A stretch of 49,778 nt of DNA from the NCBI GenBank assembly GCA_023228225.1, contig JALOBO010000009.1, positions 1 to 49,778 on the forward strand, in the 5' to 3' direction. The notes beneath the pieces were generated by a model, which had not been told where the DNA came from, made no database searches, and saw only the letters and a list, made by a program, of their open reading frames with translations. Positions 1 to 9,330 of the stretch are shown here, piece after piece. The DNA comes from Clostridia bacterium (GTDB lineage Bacteria; Bacillota; Clostridia; Christensenellales; UBA1242). The translations under genes and the position numbers were made by a program. Numbering within the stretch: position 1 is the stretch's first letter; each line of letters opens with the position of its first letter.

Positions 1-23
1 ATATAAGTTTAATGAATAATTTT

Positions 24-58
24 ACACCTGACCTTAACCCGGTCAGGTGTATTTTTTT
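24..58 (+). terminator. Intrinsic terminator, also hairpin 1 of an intergenic element
   Basis: A perfect 10-bp stem (24-33 with 41-50, 7-nt loop) is followed by an A and seven T. It would end a gene lying left of the window. It is followed by ACCG at 58-61, nine bases, then AATCTTTT, the same order seen in the dispersed two-hairpin elements near 14.3, 18.8 and 31.2 kb. Confidence 0.85.
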
Positions 59-148
59 ACCGTTTAAACCGAATCTTTTTAACAAAGCATATTTTTAAGT
101 GCGCCTTTTGTGACTTTGCAAGCGGATTTAAATTAATTAATAAAACAT

Positions 149-177
149 TTGCTTATTATTTTTTATTGCTCTACAAT
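149..177 (+). promoter_or_regulatory. Predicted promoter of the small membrane protein gene
   Basis: TTGCTT (149-154), 17 bp, TACAAT (172-177). The ribosome site at 190-194 follows closely. Prediction from sequence only. Confidence 0.5.
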
Positions 178-201
178 TTCATAAAAATAAGGAGAAAGTA
201 T

Positions 202-594
202 ATGTCAAATTTTGAAATACTAAATATTTTTTCAAAAATCGTAAGTAGTGTAAAAAAATTTAAAGATATTAAGAAAAACCCAGAATTACGCCCAGTTTAT
301 ACTAAGTATGGCGTGCATTCAATTATTTATTCTGTACTATCCGTACTTTCTGTTTTAACAATTTTTTTAACTTCGGGATTACAAAATATGGAAAATCCAG
401 TACTTGCATTTTTTGGTTTGCTTTTGTTAATAGGCATTTCTATAACATGCCCTATAATTTTTTTTATTTACTCTTCAAGCAATATTATTATGCAGTTAAG
501 TTTGAATAAAAAAGCAATCGGTTTTATAGCACTTGCTGTTATTATTTTGATTTTACCAATAATATATTTAGTTTTGTCTACTGTTCTGCTATAA
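202..594 (+). CDS. Small hypothetical membrane protein, 130 aa
   Basis: I do not recognise a family. After a basic cytosolic N-terminus of about 38 residues there are three hydrophobic segments (about 39-59, 65-88 and 104-129), so this is probably a three-pass membrane protein with a short tail. The start at 202 is chosen over an upstream in-frame ATG at 166 because AAGGAG (189-194) sits 7 nt before it and the ATG at 166 would lie upstream of the predicted transcription start. It resembles in size and layout another orphan membrane protein at 34777-35184, but I see no convincing sequence similarity. The gene stands alone, 120 bp before the next gene. Confidence 0.7.
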   Translation: MSNFEILNIFSKIVSSVKKFKDIKKNPELRPVYTKYGVHSIIYSVLSVLSVLTIFLTSGLQNMENPVLAFFGLLLLIGISITCPIIFFIYSSSNIIMQLSLNKKAIGFIALAVIILILPIIYLVLSTVLL

Positions 595-646
595 TATCAT
601 TAAACACAGTATTTTTTAATATAGGCATAAAATTACAAATTAGGTA

Positions 647-675
647 TTGATTTATCAAAGTTTAAATGATATAAT
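647..675 (+). promoter_or_regulatory. Predicted promoter of the 1077-aa protein gene
   Basis: TTGATT (647-652), 17 bp, TATAAT (670-675). Transcription would start near 682, after an in-frame ATG at 679, which supports translation starting at 715. Confidence 0.6.
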
Positions 676-714
676 TAAATGTATCAAGATACCTTTTTAT
701 TAAGGAGAAAAAAT

Positions 715-3700
715 ATGCCAGTTAGTAAAGAAGAAAGAGATAATCTAAACGCTATTAAAAAAGTAAATGAAATTGCTTTATCAAACATTAATTTAGAAAA
801 AGATTCTGAAAATTTGTCGGAAGCATCTTTGTATGCTAAAAGTATGTACAATAACGGTTATACCACATCTTCACTTATGGGCGATGCTATGACTAAACAG
901 GCCGCTTTAAATAAAAATGTTAAAGAATTAAGAAAAATGTATGAATCATACAATCGTTTTAATAAGGAAGATTATAAAAATATTTCATCAGTTATGACTT
1001 TACTTGGTAAATTAAAAATGACAGGTGAAATCACAGACCAAGATAGATTAGCAGTAAATAATATTGTTGATTCTGAAAAGTTTGATTTTTATCTTCAATA
1101 TTCAATTGATTTATTAGACAAGCAAAAGGCGTTAACAGGTTCACTTGCTGAAAAGTTTATCACAATGCAAGATGCTTTTGCTGTAACACAATATAGATTT
1201 GTTAAAGAAGAGGGGTATATAGGAAAAACTGCTAGTGAATTAACTAGTGGAAATAAAAAAAATATTGTTGCACAATCCTGTGCTCCACTTTTTGAGTATA
1301 ACGAATTAGATCACCAAGCGGATAAAATAAAAAACAAATATATTTATTCGGATTTAGCGACTTATAATTCGTCTATAAAATTTTTACCAGTTGGAACAAT
1401 TAGGCAAATTGTAAAGGATTGCAGTAAAAAAGAATATGAACATGATCCAGACACTTTAAATTTGGTTGCTAAATGCAGTAGTTATATTGAAGAACTAAAA
1501 AAAATTAGCAATATGAAAATAGAAAATAATACAAAGAAAACCAGAGAAGATGGCACAAACGTTGTTGCATTATTAGGCGAAACGCCACTTTTTGCCGGCA
1601 ATAAATTTATAAAAAATAAAGGCAAAATAAATATTAACACACAAGCCAGTGGAAATATAGAATACACGCTTTATGTAATGGAAGGAATAGCAACCGCTAA
1701 GGCAGAAGATAAAATGAGTATGAATGCTCATTTTGATAGATTTTTGGATTCTTATGTAAAAAACAATCTTTTGACTAGCAAAGACTATATAAGAGATGCA
1801 ATGAAAATTCGTAAAGCAATTAAAGCAAATTTTAAAAAAAATAAAAACATAATGACAGCGTTTATTGCATTAGACAATTTTAAAGAATTAGTTCTCGCTT
1901 CTCCGCTTGATGAAGAAATGAAAATAGCAGTATGCAAAAGTATTGATATTCAATATACAAAAAAAATTGCAGAATATATTGACACTAATCATGACTTTAT
2001 AGAATTTGAAAAAAATACAAATATGTATTTTTCTAGTTCTTGGGTCCTTCAATTTTTGGCTAAGGAAAAACTTGAAAATTCAAAATCACTTTATAACGCC
2101 CTTGGACTAAGTTCAGAAAAAGTTAACGAAGAATACAAAAATATTTTACGACAATTCCCAAAAAATTTAGATGATAAAACCACAACTCCGGCTAGTCTAA
2201 GCAAACGAAATATGGAATATGTGGGCATTAATTATGCAAATGAAGAATATTCCAGAGATTTCTTAAAGTTTTTAAAGCAAAACTATGCAAATGATGAGGA
2301 AGTGCAATCCGAACTTAAAGAATTAGCGCAAACCACAAATAATATTGTTGATTCATATAATATTATTTCACCAAATAGCAGAAATAATTTAAAAATAGAG
2401 AAAAACTGGTTATCCGCAATAGCAGAAGCAATTCCTTATAATGAAGAACAAACTAAAAAAACAACACAACCAGAAAAAGTAGATGCTGAGTTAATTGAAG
2501 AAGTTAAAACAGAACCTACATTAGATGAACCAGTAGAAAAAAGCGAAGAACAAAATGTTGATGAAATTGTTTTAGATGGTAAACCAGAAATTAAAAATAC
2601 TACAATTTTAGAAGCAAAAATAGTAGATGACAATAAAGAAAAAATACTTACAGCACTATCACAGGCAAAAGATGATTTACTAGAAAATAAAGCAATAACT
2701 GAAAACTATATTTTGCAGTATATTCAATACGCAGAATTAAAAGGTTTATTAGGAAAAATAGACAAAATTAATGCCGAAAAATTCTCTAATTTATTAAGTA
2801 ATTTAGTTTATAGTAATGAAAATAGAAAGGAAATTTTAAAAGAAATTAACGAACTTAATGATTATTATTTTGCTACTCCAAACAAAGATGCAGAAACCAA
2901 TAGATTTGGTGCATACTTAGTTACAACATTTGGTTGGATTTCTTCGGAAGAATTAGTTGCAAAAAGTGAAGAATATTGTGATATTGCTTTGGATACTATC
3001 TCAAAAATGAACAGTGAAAATGATTTAAGGGAAATACTATCTATAATTGAAATAGATATTAAAGAAAATTCACAAAAATCTTCAAAATTTATTACAAACT
3101 ATAACAGAGTTGTAGATGAATACAATTTATATGCAGAAAAAGATAAAAAGCAACATATTATTAGCGTGGACAGTACCGCCATTACTAGACTTTATGAAAC
3201 AATAAAGCAAAATGTAAATAAAGTTTCTGTTTTAGAAAAAGAAGTTGCTGAGTCTGAACCTGCTTTGCCAGAAGTTAAAACTGCGCCTATTAAGCCATCT
3301 GTTACGCGCATTATTCAACCCCTTGTTGTTAAACCTATTATTGTACCAGTAAAAAAAGAATTTAAAAAAGATATAACGGTAGTTGATGGCAAATCAATAA
3401 AAGATTTTGCTATCACAAAAACATTAACCGCTATTAAATTGCTCAAAAACAACTTAACAAAAGAATATAATGCATTAGAAGAAGAACGCATTATGGACCA
3501 AGCAGATAAAAAAGAAAAAGTAGCAAATTTGAATTATATAAGCACAAAAATGTCCACATTAGATGTCGCTATTAAAGATTTTGAAAAGTTTAAACGCACT
3601 TATAAAAGTGATGAAAAAGATGCAGAATCAATTTTGTTAAGTTGGCACAATAATTCTAATCTTGATACTTCTAAAAAAAGTGTATATTCTACTCTTGAAC

Positions 3701-3948
3701 ATTTAGTGAGCATTATTGACAGAATGGCGGAAGTAATAGATGCGCATCAAAAAACTACTAATGACGGAAAAGTTAATGAGGAGTTCTTTAAAGACTTTCC
3801 GGAAGGAATGAACAACAAAGATTATATTGATGCCTACATTATCGGAGTTACTAATGGTAAATTTAACACATTTGATAGGTATATCAAGCATTATGTTAGT
3901 TTAAAAATGTGTGATATAAGCAGTAAAAATAAAGAACAAGAAATATAA
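715..3948 (+). CDS. Large hypothetical cytosolic protein, 1077 aa
   Basis: I do not recognise this protein. It is a long, lysine/asparagine/glutamate-rich, mostly helical sequence with no signal peptide and no membrane segment. Two acidic, proline-containing linkers stand out: about residues 585-635 (many E, P, T and K) and about 850-895 (P/V-rich with repeated KP and PV). These divide the protein into a large N-terminal part, a middle part of about 200 residues and a C-terminal part of about 180. The start at 715 has AAGGAG 6 nt upstream and fits the promoter at 647-675. It is followed after 16 bp by an 80-aa gene that is probably co-transcribed. A structural or scaffold role would be a guess; no catalytic motif is visible. 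Confidence 0.75.
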   Translation: MPVSKEERDNLNAIKKVNEIALSNINLEKDSENLSEASLYAKSMYNNGYTTSSLMGDAMTKQAALNKNVKELRKMYESYNRFNKEDYKNISSVMTLLGKLKMTGEITDQDRLAVNNIVDSEKFDFYLQYSIDLLDKQKALTGSLAEKFITMQDAFAVTQYRFVKEEGYIGKTASELTSGNKKNIVAQSCAPLFEYNELDHQADKIKNKYIYSDLATYNSSIKFLPVGTIRQIVKDCSKKEYEHDPDTLNLVAKCSSYIEELKKISNMKIENNTKKTREDGTNVVALLGETPLFAGNKFIKNKGKININTQASGNIEYTLYVMEGIATAKAEDKMSMNAHFDRFLDSYVKNNLLTSKDYIRDAMKIRKAIKANFKKNKNIMTAFIALDNFKELVLASPLDEEMKIAVCKSIDIQYTKKIAEYIDTNHDFIEFEKNTNMYFSSSWVLQFLAKEKLENSKSLYNALGLSSEKVNEEYKNILRQFPKNLDDKTTTPASLSKRNMEYVGINYANEEYSRDFLKFLKQNYANDEEVQSELKELAQTTNNIVDSYNIISPNSRNNLKIEKNWLSAIAEAIPYNEEQTKKTTQPEKVDAELIEEVKTEPTLDEPVEKSEEQNVDEIVLDGKPEIKNTTILEAKIVDDNKEKILTALSQAKDDLLENKAITENYILQYIQYAELKGLLGKIDKINAEKFSNLLSNLVYSNENRKEILKEINELNDYYFATPNKDAETNRFGAYLVTTFGWISSEELVAKSEEYCDIALDTISKMNSENDLREILSIIEIDIKENSQKSSKFITNYNRVVDEYNLYAEKDKKQHIISVDSTAITRLYETIKQNVNKVSVLEKEVAESEPALPEVKTAPIKPSVTRIIQPLVVKPIIVPVKKEFKKDITVVDGKSIKDFAITKTLTAIKLLKNNLTKEYNALEEERIMDQADKKEKVANLNYISTKMSTLDVAIKDFEKFKRTYKSDEKDAESILLSWHNNSNLDTSKKSVYSTLEHLVSIIDRMAEVIDAHQKTTNDGKVNEEFFKDFPEGMNNKDYIDAYIIGVTNGKFNTFDRYIKHYVSLKMCDISSKNKEQEI

Positions 3949-3964
3949 GATTTGCGAGGTAAAT

Positions 3965-4207
3965 ATGGATATTTTAGAACAAAATATTGAGAATATCAGT
4001 GATTCGATACTAAAAAAACTAATTGCTTTTAATAAAGATTTTGGAAAAAATGAATTAGTAAATCTTGCAACTTTATTTCAAAATTCCGCCGAATTAGATG
4101 ATACAACTACCGAGGAAGTTAAACAGGCCTATGCTATTACATTAGATAAATTAGACTCTATGAAAGAAGAGGATATTACAAGACTTCGCCAAGAATTATT
4201 GGCTTAA
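3965..4207 (+). CDS. Small hypothetical protein, 80 aa, partner of the 1077-aa gene
   Basis: An acidic, helical, soluble protein with no recognisable domain. It starts 16 bp after the stop of the 1077-aa gene with a weak GAGGT site, and is followed directly by a terminator, so the two genes look like a two-gene operon. Composition (leucine, aspartate and glutamate in helical spacing) would fit a small helical-bundle partner of the large protein, but that is inference from position only. Confidence 0.65.
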   Translation: MDILEQNIENISDSILKKLIAFNKDFGKNELVNLATLFQNSAELDDTTTEEVKQAYAITLDKLDSMKEEDITRLRQELLA

Positions 4208-4247
4208 CAAAAAAGTCCGCACTCTAAAAAGTGAGCGGATTTTTTTA
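4208..4247. terminator. Bidirectional terminator between converging genes
   Basis: An A-run, the stem TCCGC...GCGGA and a T-run are arranged so that either strand ends in T residues. It lies between the 80-aa gene (plus) and the aldolase gene (minus). Confidence 0.75.
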
Positions 4248-4260
4248 TATATTATACGCT

Positions 4261-5187
4261 TTATTTATTTTTTAATAAGTTAAATAAACATATTTTGTGA
4301 CTAACTAAATTTTGCACTTCGGTCATTGCAACACCTAAATATTCACGCGGGTCTATGCATTCTGGATTATTGAATAAATATTCCCTTATTGTAGCAGTAA
4401 ATGCAATTCTAAGGTCGGAATCTATATTTATTTTGCAAATTCCAGTTCCGATTAAACTTGTAATTATACTTTCTGGAACACCTTTTGCCTTTTTTAATTT
4501 ACCACCGTATTTATTTATTTTTTCAACTAAATAATCTGGTACATTTGAAGCGCCGTGTAATACTAGCGGTAAATTTGGCAGTTTATAATGTATTTCTTTT
4601 GCAATTCCCACTTTTAAATTTGGTTCGCCTGCAAATTTAAATGCCCCGTGTTTTGTGCCTATTGCTATGGCTAAACTGTCTACGCCGGTTAATTTTGCAA
4701 ATTTTATTGCCTCATCGCTATTGGTATATAAACTGTTTTCATCTATAACATTAACATTATCTTCAATTCCGGCAATAGTCCCGATTTCACCTTCTACCGA
4801 TACATTAAATTTATGTGCATAGTCCACTACCTTTTTAGTTAGCGACACATTATCATTAAAAGTTAAAGAACTACCATCTATCATTACCGAAGTAAATCCG
4901 TGATTTATTGCATTTACGCAATCTTCAAAAGTTTTACCATGGTCTAAATGTAGTGCAAAGTTAACAGTGCTAGTCTTTTCGGCAGTTTGCACTATTGCTT
5001 GTAAAAAATCAATCCCAGCGTATTTAATCGCACCTAAGGATACTTGAATTATAACGGGCGAAGCCTCTTTTTCGGCGGTGCTAATCACTGCTTTAAATAA
5101 TTCTAAATTATTTACATTAAATGCGCCTACCAAATAATTTTTTTGTAGTGCATTATTTAATATAATTTTTGAAGATAATAAAGGCAT
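4261..5187 (-). CDS. fba: Class II fructose-bisphosphate aldolase, 308 aa
   Basis: Zinc-dependent aldolase that splits fructose-1,6-bisphosphate into glyceraldehyde-3-phosphate and dihydroxyacetone phosphate in glycolysis, and joins them in gluconeogenesis. Visible family motifs: LHLDHG (D82 the expected proton donor, H83 a zinc ligand), VEGEIG (E132/E134), IGTKHG (H180, zinc ligand), VLHGAS (H211, zinc ligand) and NIDSDLR near residue 255 for phosphate binding. Length is normal for the class. Of two closely spaced ATGs, the second (5187) is chosen because AAGGAG lies 7 nt before it and only 1 nt before the first. It is transcribed alone on the minus strand, with GAPDH 2.3 kb away. Confidence 0.95.
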   Translation of the reverse strand: MPLLSSKIILNNALQKNYLVGAFNVNNLELFKAVISTAEKEASPVIIQVSLGAIKYAGIDFLQAIVQTAEKTSTVNFALHLDHGKTFEDCVNAINHGFTSVMIDGSSLTFNDNVSLTKKVVDYAHKFNVSVEGEIGTIAGIEDNVNVIDENSLYTNSDEAIKFAKLTGVDSLAIAIGTKHGAFKFAGEPNLKVGIAKEIHYKLPNLPLVLHGASNVPDYLVEKINKYGGKLKKAKGVPESIITSLIGTGICKINIDSDLRIAFTATIREYLFNNPECIDPREYLGVAMTEVQNLVSHKICLFNLLKNK

Positions 5188-5219
5188 ATACATTCTCCTT
5201 AAATTATAGTAACTATTTA

Positions 5220-5248
5220 ATTATATAGCATTTATTTTCTTTTGCCAA
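5220..5248 (-). promoter_or_regulatory. Predicted promoter of fba
   Basis: On the minus strand: TTGGCA (5248-5243), 17 bp, TATAAT (5225-5220). The transcript would have a leader of roughly 25 nt before the ATG at 5187. Confidence 0.6.
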
Positions 5249-5325
5249 ACAAAACATACTTAATCATTTTGTTTTTTTAAATAATTATAGTATTATTAAA
5301 ATAGAATATACATTGGAGGTTTTAT

Positions 5326-6222
5326 ATGGATTATTCAGTAGTAATTCCCGTTGGTAAAACTAATAAATACTTGCAAAAATCTTTTGAGCATATTAAATTA
5401 ATTATGCAAAAATACAGCAGTAATACTGAATTTATTTTTGTTAATGACTCTTTAAACTTAGAATGTACAGAAGTACTTAATAAAATTAAAAAAAATAACA
5501 AGTCAATAAAATTAATAAATTTGAAAAAACCACAAGGCGAACAAATTTCTGTTACGATTGGCATTACGGAAGCACATGGTGATGCCGTAATTATCTTAAA
5601 CTCTTATTTACCGGAAAATTGGAGTATGATTGAATACGCAATTGATGCTTATAAAGCGGGCAATTCTGTTGTACACGGTAGAGTGATGGGTAGTAAATTT
5701 AAGGAATTTATTTTAAAAATTGAAGACAAAATAATTGCCGAATTTATAAAAATGATTGGTGTTAAAGAAAAAGTATGGTATAGTGCGGATATAGAAATTT
5801 ACAGCAGACAAGCCATAAATATTATGCTAGAAAACCTTGATAAAAATAAGTTTTTGCGAAATGTCAATATATGGAAAGAAATGGATATTAGTTCATATTA
5901 TTTTGAATATAATGCAAACAATTTAAAATCAAAATCTAATAATGAAATACTTATAAAATATGAAAAAAGTAACCGCAAATTTGAGAAAGGCAACAGTTAT
6001 TTATTGTCGCTAGTTATGGTATTTTTAGTTGCAGTTAGTATTTTAGTATGGCTTATTCTTTTTAGTGCAGGATATAACTTTGTTGATACGGTATTTAATT
6101 TAATATATTGGGTAATGATATTGTTTTTGGTTATTATAACTTTTATGGCGTATGTAAAACATTTGATAAACGCAAGGCTAGGTAGGTCATATTTAAAAGC
6201 CGAACTTGATAAAATAGAATAA
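5326..6222 (+). CDS. Glycosyltransferase family 2-like membrane protein, degenerate, 298 aa
   Basis: The N-terminal ~200 residues have the GT-A fold pattern of GtrB/DPM-type family 2 glycosyltransferases: YSVVIPV at 3-9, an EFIFVND strand at 35-41, a GEQISVTIGI segment, then HGDAVIIL. Two membrane helices follow (about 223-246 and 253-275), as in polyprenyl-phosphate sugar transferases. The motifs that normally hold the sugar nucleotide and metal are altered: the usual VDDGS position reads VNDSL and the DADLQD position reads NSYLPE, so the DxD acid pair is missing. It may therefore bind without catalysis or be highly diverged. The start has GGAGG 7 nt upstream. It precedes the M29 aminopeptidase by 57 bp. 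Confidence 0.75.
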   Translation: MDYSVVIPVGKTNKYLQKSFEHIKLIMQKYSSNTEFIFVNDSLNLECTEVLNKIKKNNKSIKLINLKKPQGEQISVTIGITEAHGDAVIILNSYLPENWSMIEYAIDAYKAGNSVVHGRVMGSKFKEFILKIEDKIIAEFIKMIGVKEKVWYSADIEIYSRQAINIMLENLDKNKFLRNVNIWKEMDISSYYFEYNANNLKSKSNNEILIKYEKSNRKFEKGNSYLLSLVMVFLVAVSILVWLILFSAGYNFVDTVFNLIYWVMILFLVIITFMAYVKHLINARLGRSYLKAELDKIE

Positions 6223-6279
6223 TTTTAAATTAAAATTAAAATTTTGTTAATACTATTTTTGATTAATAAATGAGGTATT

Positions 6280-7392
6280 ATGAGAGAAGTAGAAATAAGT
6301 AAACTTGCTAAGGCTATTGTCAATTATTCTTGCAGAATAAAAAAAGATGAAAAAGTTTTAATTGAAACAGTCAGTACAGGTGCTGATTTAATTAATGCGT
6401 TAATTAAAGAAATTTATAGTGTGGGTGCGTACCCGTTTGTACATTTACAAGAAGAAATTATAAACCGTGAAATTATGCGTGGCACTGATTCTAAACATAG
6501 TGCATTAATGGCGGAATATATGAAACCTTGTATGAGTAATATGGACGCCTACATCGGTATACGGGGTGGGAAAAACATTTATGAACTTTCCGATATTAGC
6601 CACGAAAAATTAGATGCATATAATATAAACTATTCAAAGCCTATTCATCACGATATTAGAGTAAACAGAAAATGGGTAATCTTAGAATATCCAACCGCTT
6701 CTATGGCAGAGCGAACTGGTATGAGTACGGAAAAATTTGAAGAATTTTATTTTAATGTGTGCAATTTAGATTACAAAAAAATGACCAAAGCACTTAAAGC
6801 ACTCAAAGAAATTATGGAAAAAACCGATAAGGTGCATATTGTTGCACCTCAAACCGACTTAACTTTTTCAATTAAGGGTATAAACGCAGTAATTTGTACC
6901 GGACAATGCAATATTCCAGATGGCGAAATATATACTGCACCTGTTAGAAACAGCATAAATGGCACTATACTATTTAATATTCCAAGTGTCCATAGCGGTT
7001 TAAAATATGAAAAAATTAAACTTACATTTGTTGATGGCAAAATTGTTAATGCGGAGGCAAATTATTCAAAAGAAATAAATGTTGTTTTGGATACTGATGA
7101 AGGAGCAAGATTTGTTGGTGAATTTGCGTTTGGTGTAAATCCTTATATCAATATACCGACTTACGATATTTTGTTTGATGAAAAAATGATGGGATCTATT
7201 CATATGGCTATGGGTGCTTGTTACAAAGATGCTTATAACGGTAATATATCAGCAATTCATTGGGATTTAATTCAATCGCACACAATTAGTAACGGTGGTG
7301 GCAAAATTTATTTAGATGATATTTTAATTAGAGAAAATGGCATATTTGTTCTAGAAGAGTTAAAACCGTTAAATCCCGAAAATTTAAAATAA
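6280..7392 (+). CDS. M29-family aminopeptidase, 370 aa
   Basis: Cytosolic metallo-aminopeptidase of the AmpS/aminopeptidase T family, which removes N-terminal residues from peptides using a two-metal centre. Expected metal ligands are all present in order: E216 in PDGEIYTAP, E281 in GEFAFG, H308 in GSIHMAMG, H327 and D329 in IHWDL. The C-terminal GGKIYLDD segment is also typical. Length is usual for the family (360-410). The start has GAGGT 5 nt upstream. There is no signal peptide. Probably a peptide-recycling enzyme; the specific substrate is not readable from the sequence. Confidence 0.93.
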   Translation: MREVEISKLAKAIVNYSCRIKKDEKVLIETVSTGADLINALIKEIYSVGAYPFVHLQEEIINREIMRGTDSKHSALMAEYMKPCMSNMDAYIGIRGGKNIYELSDISHEKLDAYNINYSKPIHHDIRVNRKWVILEYPTASMAERTGMSTEKFEEFYFNVCNLDYKKMTKALKALKEIMEKTDKVHIVAPQTDLTFSIKGINAVICTGQCNIPDGEIYTAPVRNSINGTILFNIPSVHSGLKYEKIKLTFVDGKIVNAEANYSKEINVVLDTDEGARFVGEFAFGVNPYINIPTYDILFDEKMMGSIHMAMGACYKDAYNGNISAIHWDLIQSHTISNGGGKIYLDDILIRENGIFVLEELKPLNPENLK

Positions 7393-7396
7393 ACAT

Positions 7397-7425
7397 TTGC
7401 CAAAAATTTGGAATAATGATAAAGT
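7397..7425 (+). promoter_or_regulatory. Predicted promoter of gapA
   Basis: TTGCCA (7397-7402), 17 bp, TAAAGT (7420-7425), giving a leader of about 25 nt that contains the strong GGGGGAG site. Confidence 0.5.
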
Positions 7426-7454
7426 ATGCTGAAATTAAAAAGGGGGAGTTATAG

Positions 7455-8453
<999 letters not shown>

Positions 8454-8454
8454 T

Positions 8455-8587
8455 TTTCGCTTGTCTAACGGACAATAGAAACTAATAGAAACTTAGTGAA
8501 AAATTTAATATGTGTTTTATTTGAATGTTATTTCAAAAAATCAGAAATATATAATTTTTATATTCTGCTTCCATATGGCAAGCGGAA
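8455..8587. repeat. Two facing REP-like hairpins (REPIN-like unit)
   Basis: The first hairpin (8455-8481) starts 1 nt after the gapA stop: stem TTTCGCTTG, inner TC/GG, loop TAAC, one bulged A, weakened 3' arm. The second (8563-8587) is a diverged copy in the opposite orientation: TTCTGCTT, CC, ATAT, GG, bulged C, AAGCGGAA. They match the hairpin at 46986-47012. About 80 AT-rich bases lie between. Two inverted copies facing each other is the layout of REPIN/BIME units. Confidence 0.7.
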
Positions 8588-8641
8588 TAATATTTGACAC
8601 AAACGCACTATGCGGAATAATATTTGACACAAACGCACTAT
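8582..8641 (+). repeat. Perfect 30-bp tandem duplication carrying -35 boxes
   Basis: The 30-bp unit GCGGAATAATATTTGACACA... occurs twice without a mismatch (8582-8611 and 8612-8641). Each copy has TTGACA, and each begins with the AAGCGGAA end of the REP-like hairpin, so the duplication took in the hairpin edge. The first TTGACA (8594-8599) faces a TAATAT created by the second copy. Confidence 0.95.
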
Positions 8642-8652
8642 TTTGATATACT
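8624..8652 (+). promoter_or_regulatory. Strong promoter for the zinc-ribbon/TM2 gene and mnmA
   Basis: TTGACA (8624-8629), 17 bp, TATACT (8647-8652). Start of transcription near 8659 would leave a very short leader with AGGAG at 8661-8665. Confidence 0.8.
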
Positions 8653-8672
8653 AATATTCTAGGAGTAAAAGT

Positions 8673-9323
8673 ATGATAAAATGCCCGAGATGTAAACAAC
8701 TAATAGACTTACATTCTAGCAAATGTTCTAAGTGCGGGCTTAAAACAACTCAAATTTTATTAGCATCAAATAAAGAAGCGGTAAAAGTTTTAAAAACTAG
8801 ACGCAAAAATGAAAATGCACATATAAAACACATTAAACAAATAGTAAAACCATTAGATGAGCAGATAAAAGAAACTAAAAAATTATACAAATTTGCTGAA
8901 AATGAAAAAGAAAAAAATGCTCTTGCATATAAATTGAATGACCTTAGAATTGAACGACATAATACTATTGCAAAAATTAATCGCGAAAATTATGAAGCGA
9001 TTTATTTTACAACTTTAATTCCTAGTGATATATCAAGAAAAAAATTAATTTTATATGTTTGTTTGCTTGGTTGTTTTGGCGCACATGCTTTTTATGTAGG
9101 AAGAATGTGGCGTGGAATTATTATTACAGCACTTTGGTGTGTGTTTTTAATTGGATTTTTCTATTTTCAGTACTTCACAATAAACAATGAATTTTTGGTA
9201 TATTTGTTTGGTGATATTTACACAATGAGTGGAGCGGTTGCGGTTATTTTAGTAGTTAATGACCTTATTAGAATTTTATTAAATAAATACAAAATACCTG
9301 TAAAAATTCCGCCAGAAAAATAG
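8673..9323 (+). CDS. Zinc-ribbon and TM2-domain membrane protein, 216 aa
   Basis: The N-terminus is a zinc ribbon (C4, C7, C18, C21). A charged, probably coiled-coil stretch runs to about residue 110. A C-terminal TM2 domain follows, with the motif GCFGAHAFYVG near 130-140 and membrane helices at about 125-165 and 187-205. TM2 proteins are found across bacteria and eukaryotes, and their molecular role is mostly unknown. AGGAG lies 7 nt before the start. mnmA begins 7 bp after the stop, so the two are co-transcribed. A second TM2 protein lies at 19906-20379. Confidence 0.8.
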   Translation: MIKCPRCKQLIDLHSSKCSKCGLKTTQILLASNKEAVKVLKTRRKNENAHIKHIKQIVKPLDEQIKETKKLYKFAENEKEKNALAYKLNDLRIERHNTIAKINRENYEAIYFTTLIPSDISRKKLILYVCLLGCFGAHAFYVGRMWRGIIITALWCVFLIGFFYFQYFTINNEFLVYLFGDIYTMSGAVAVILVVNDLIRILLNKYKIPVKIPPEK

Positions 9324-9330
9324 AGGTTAC

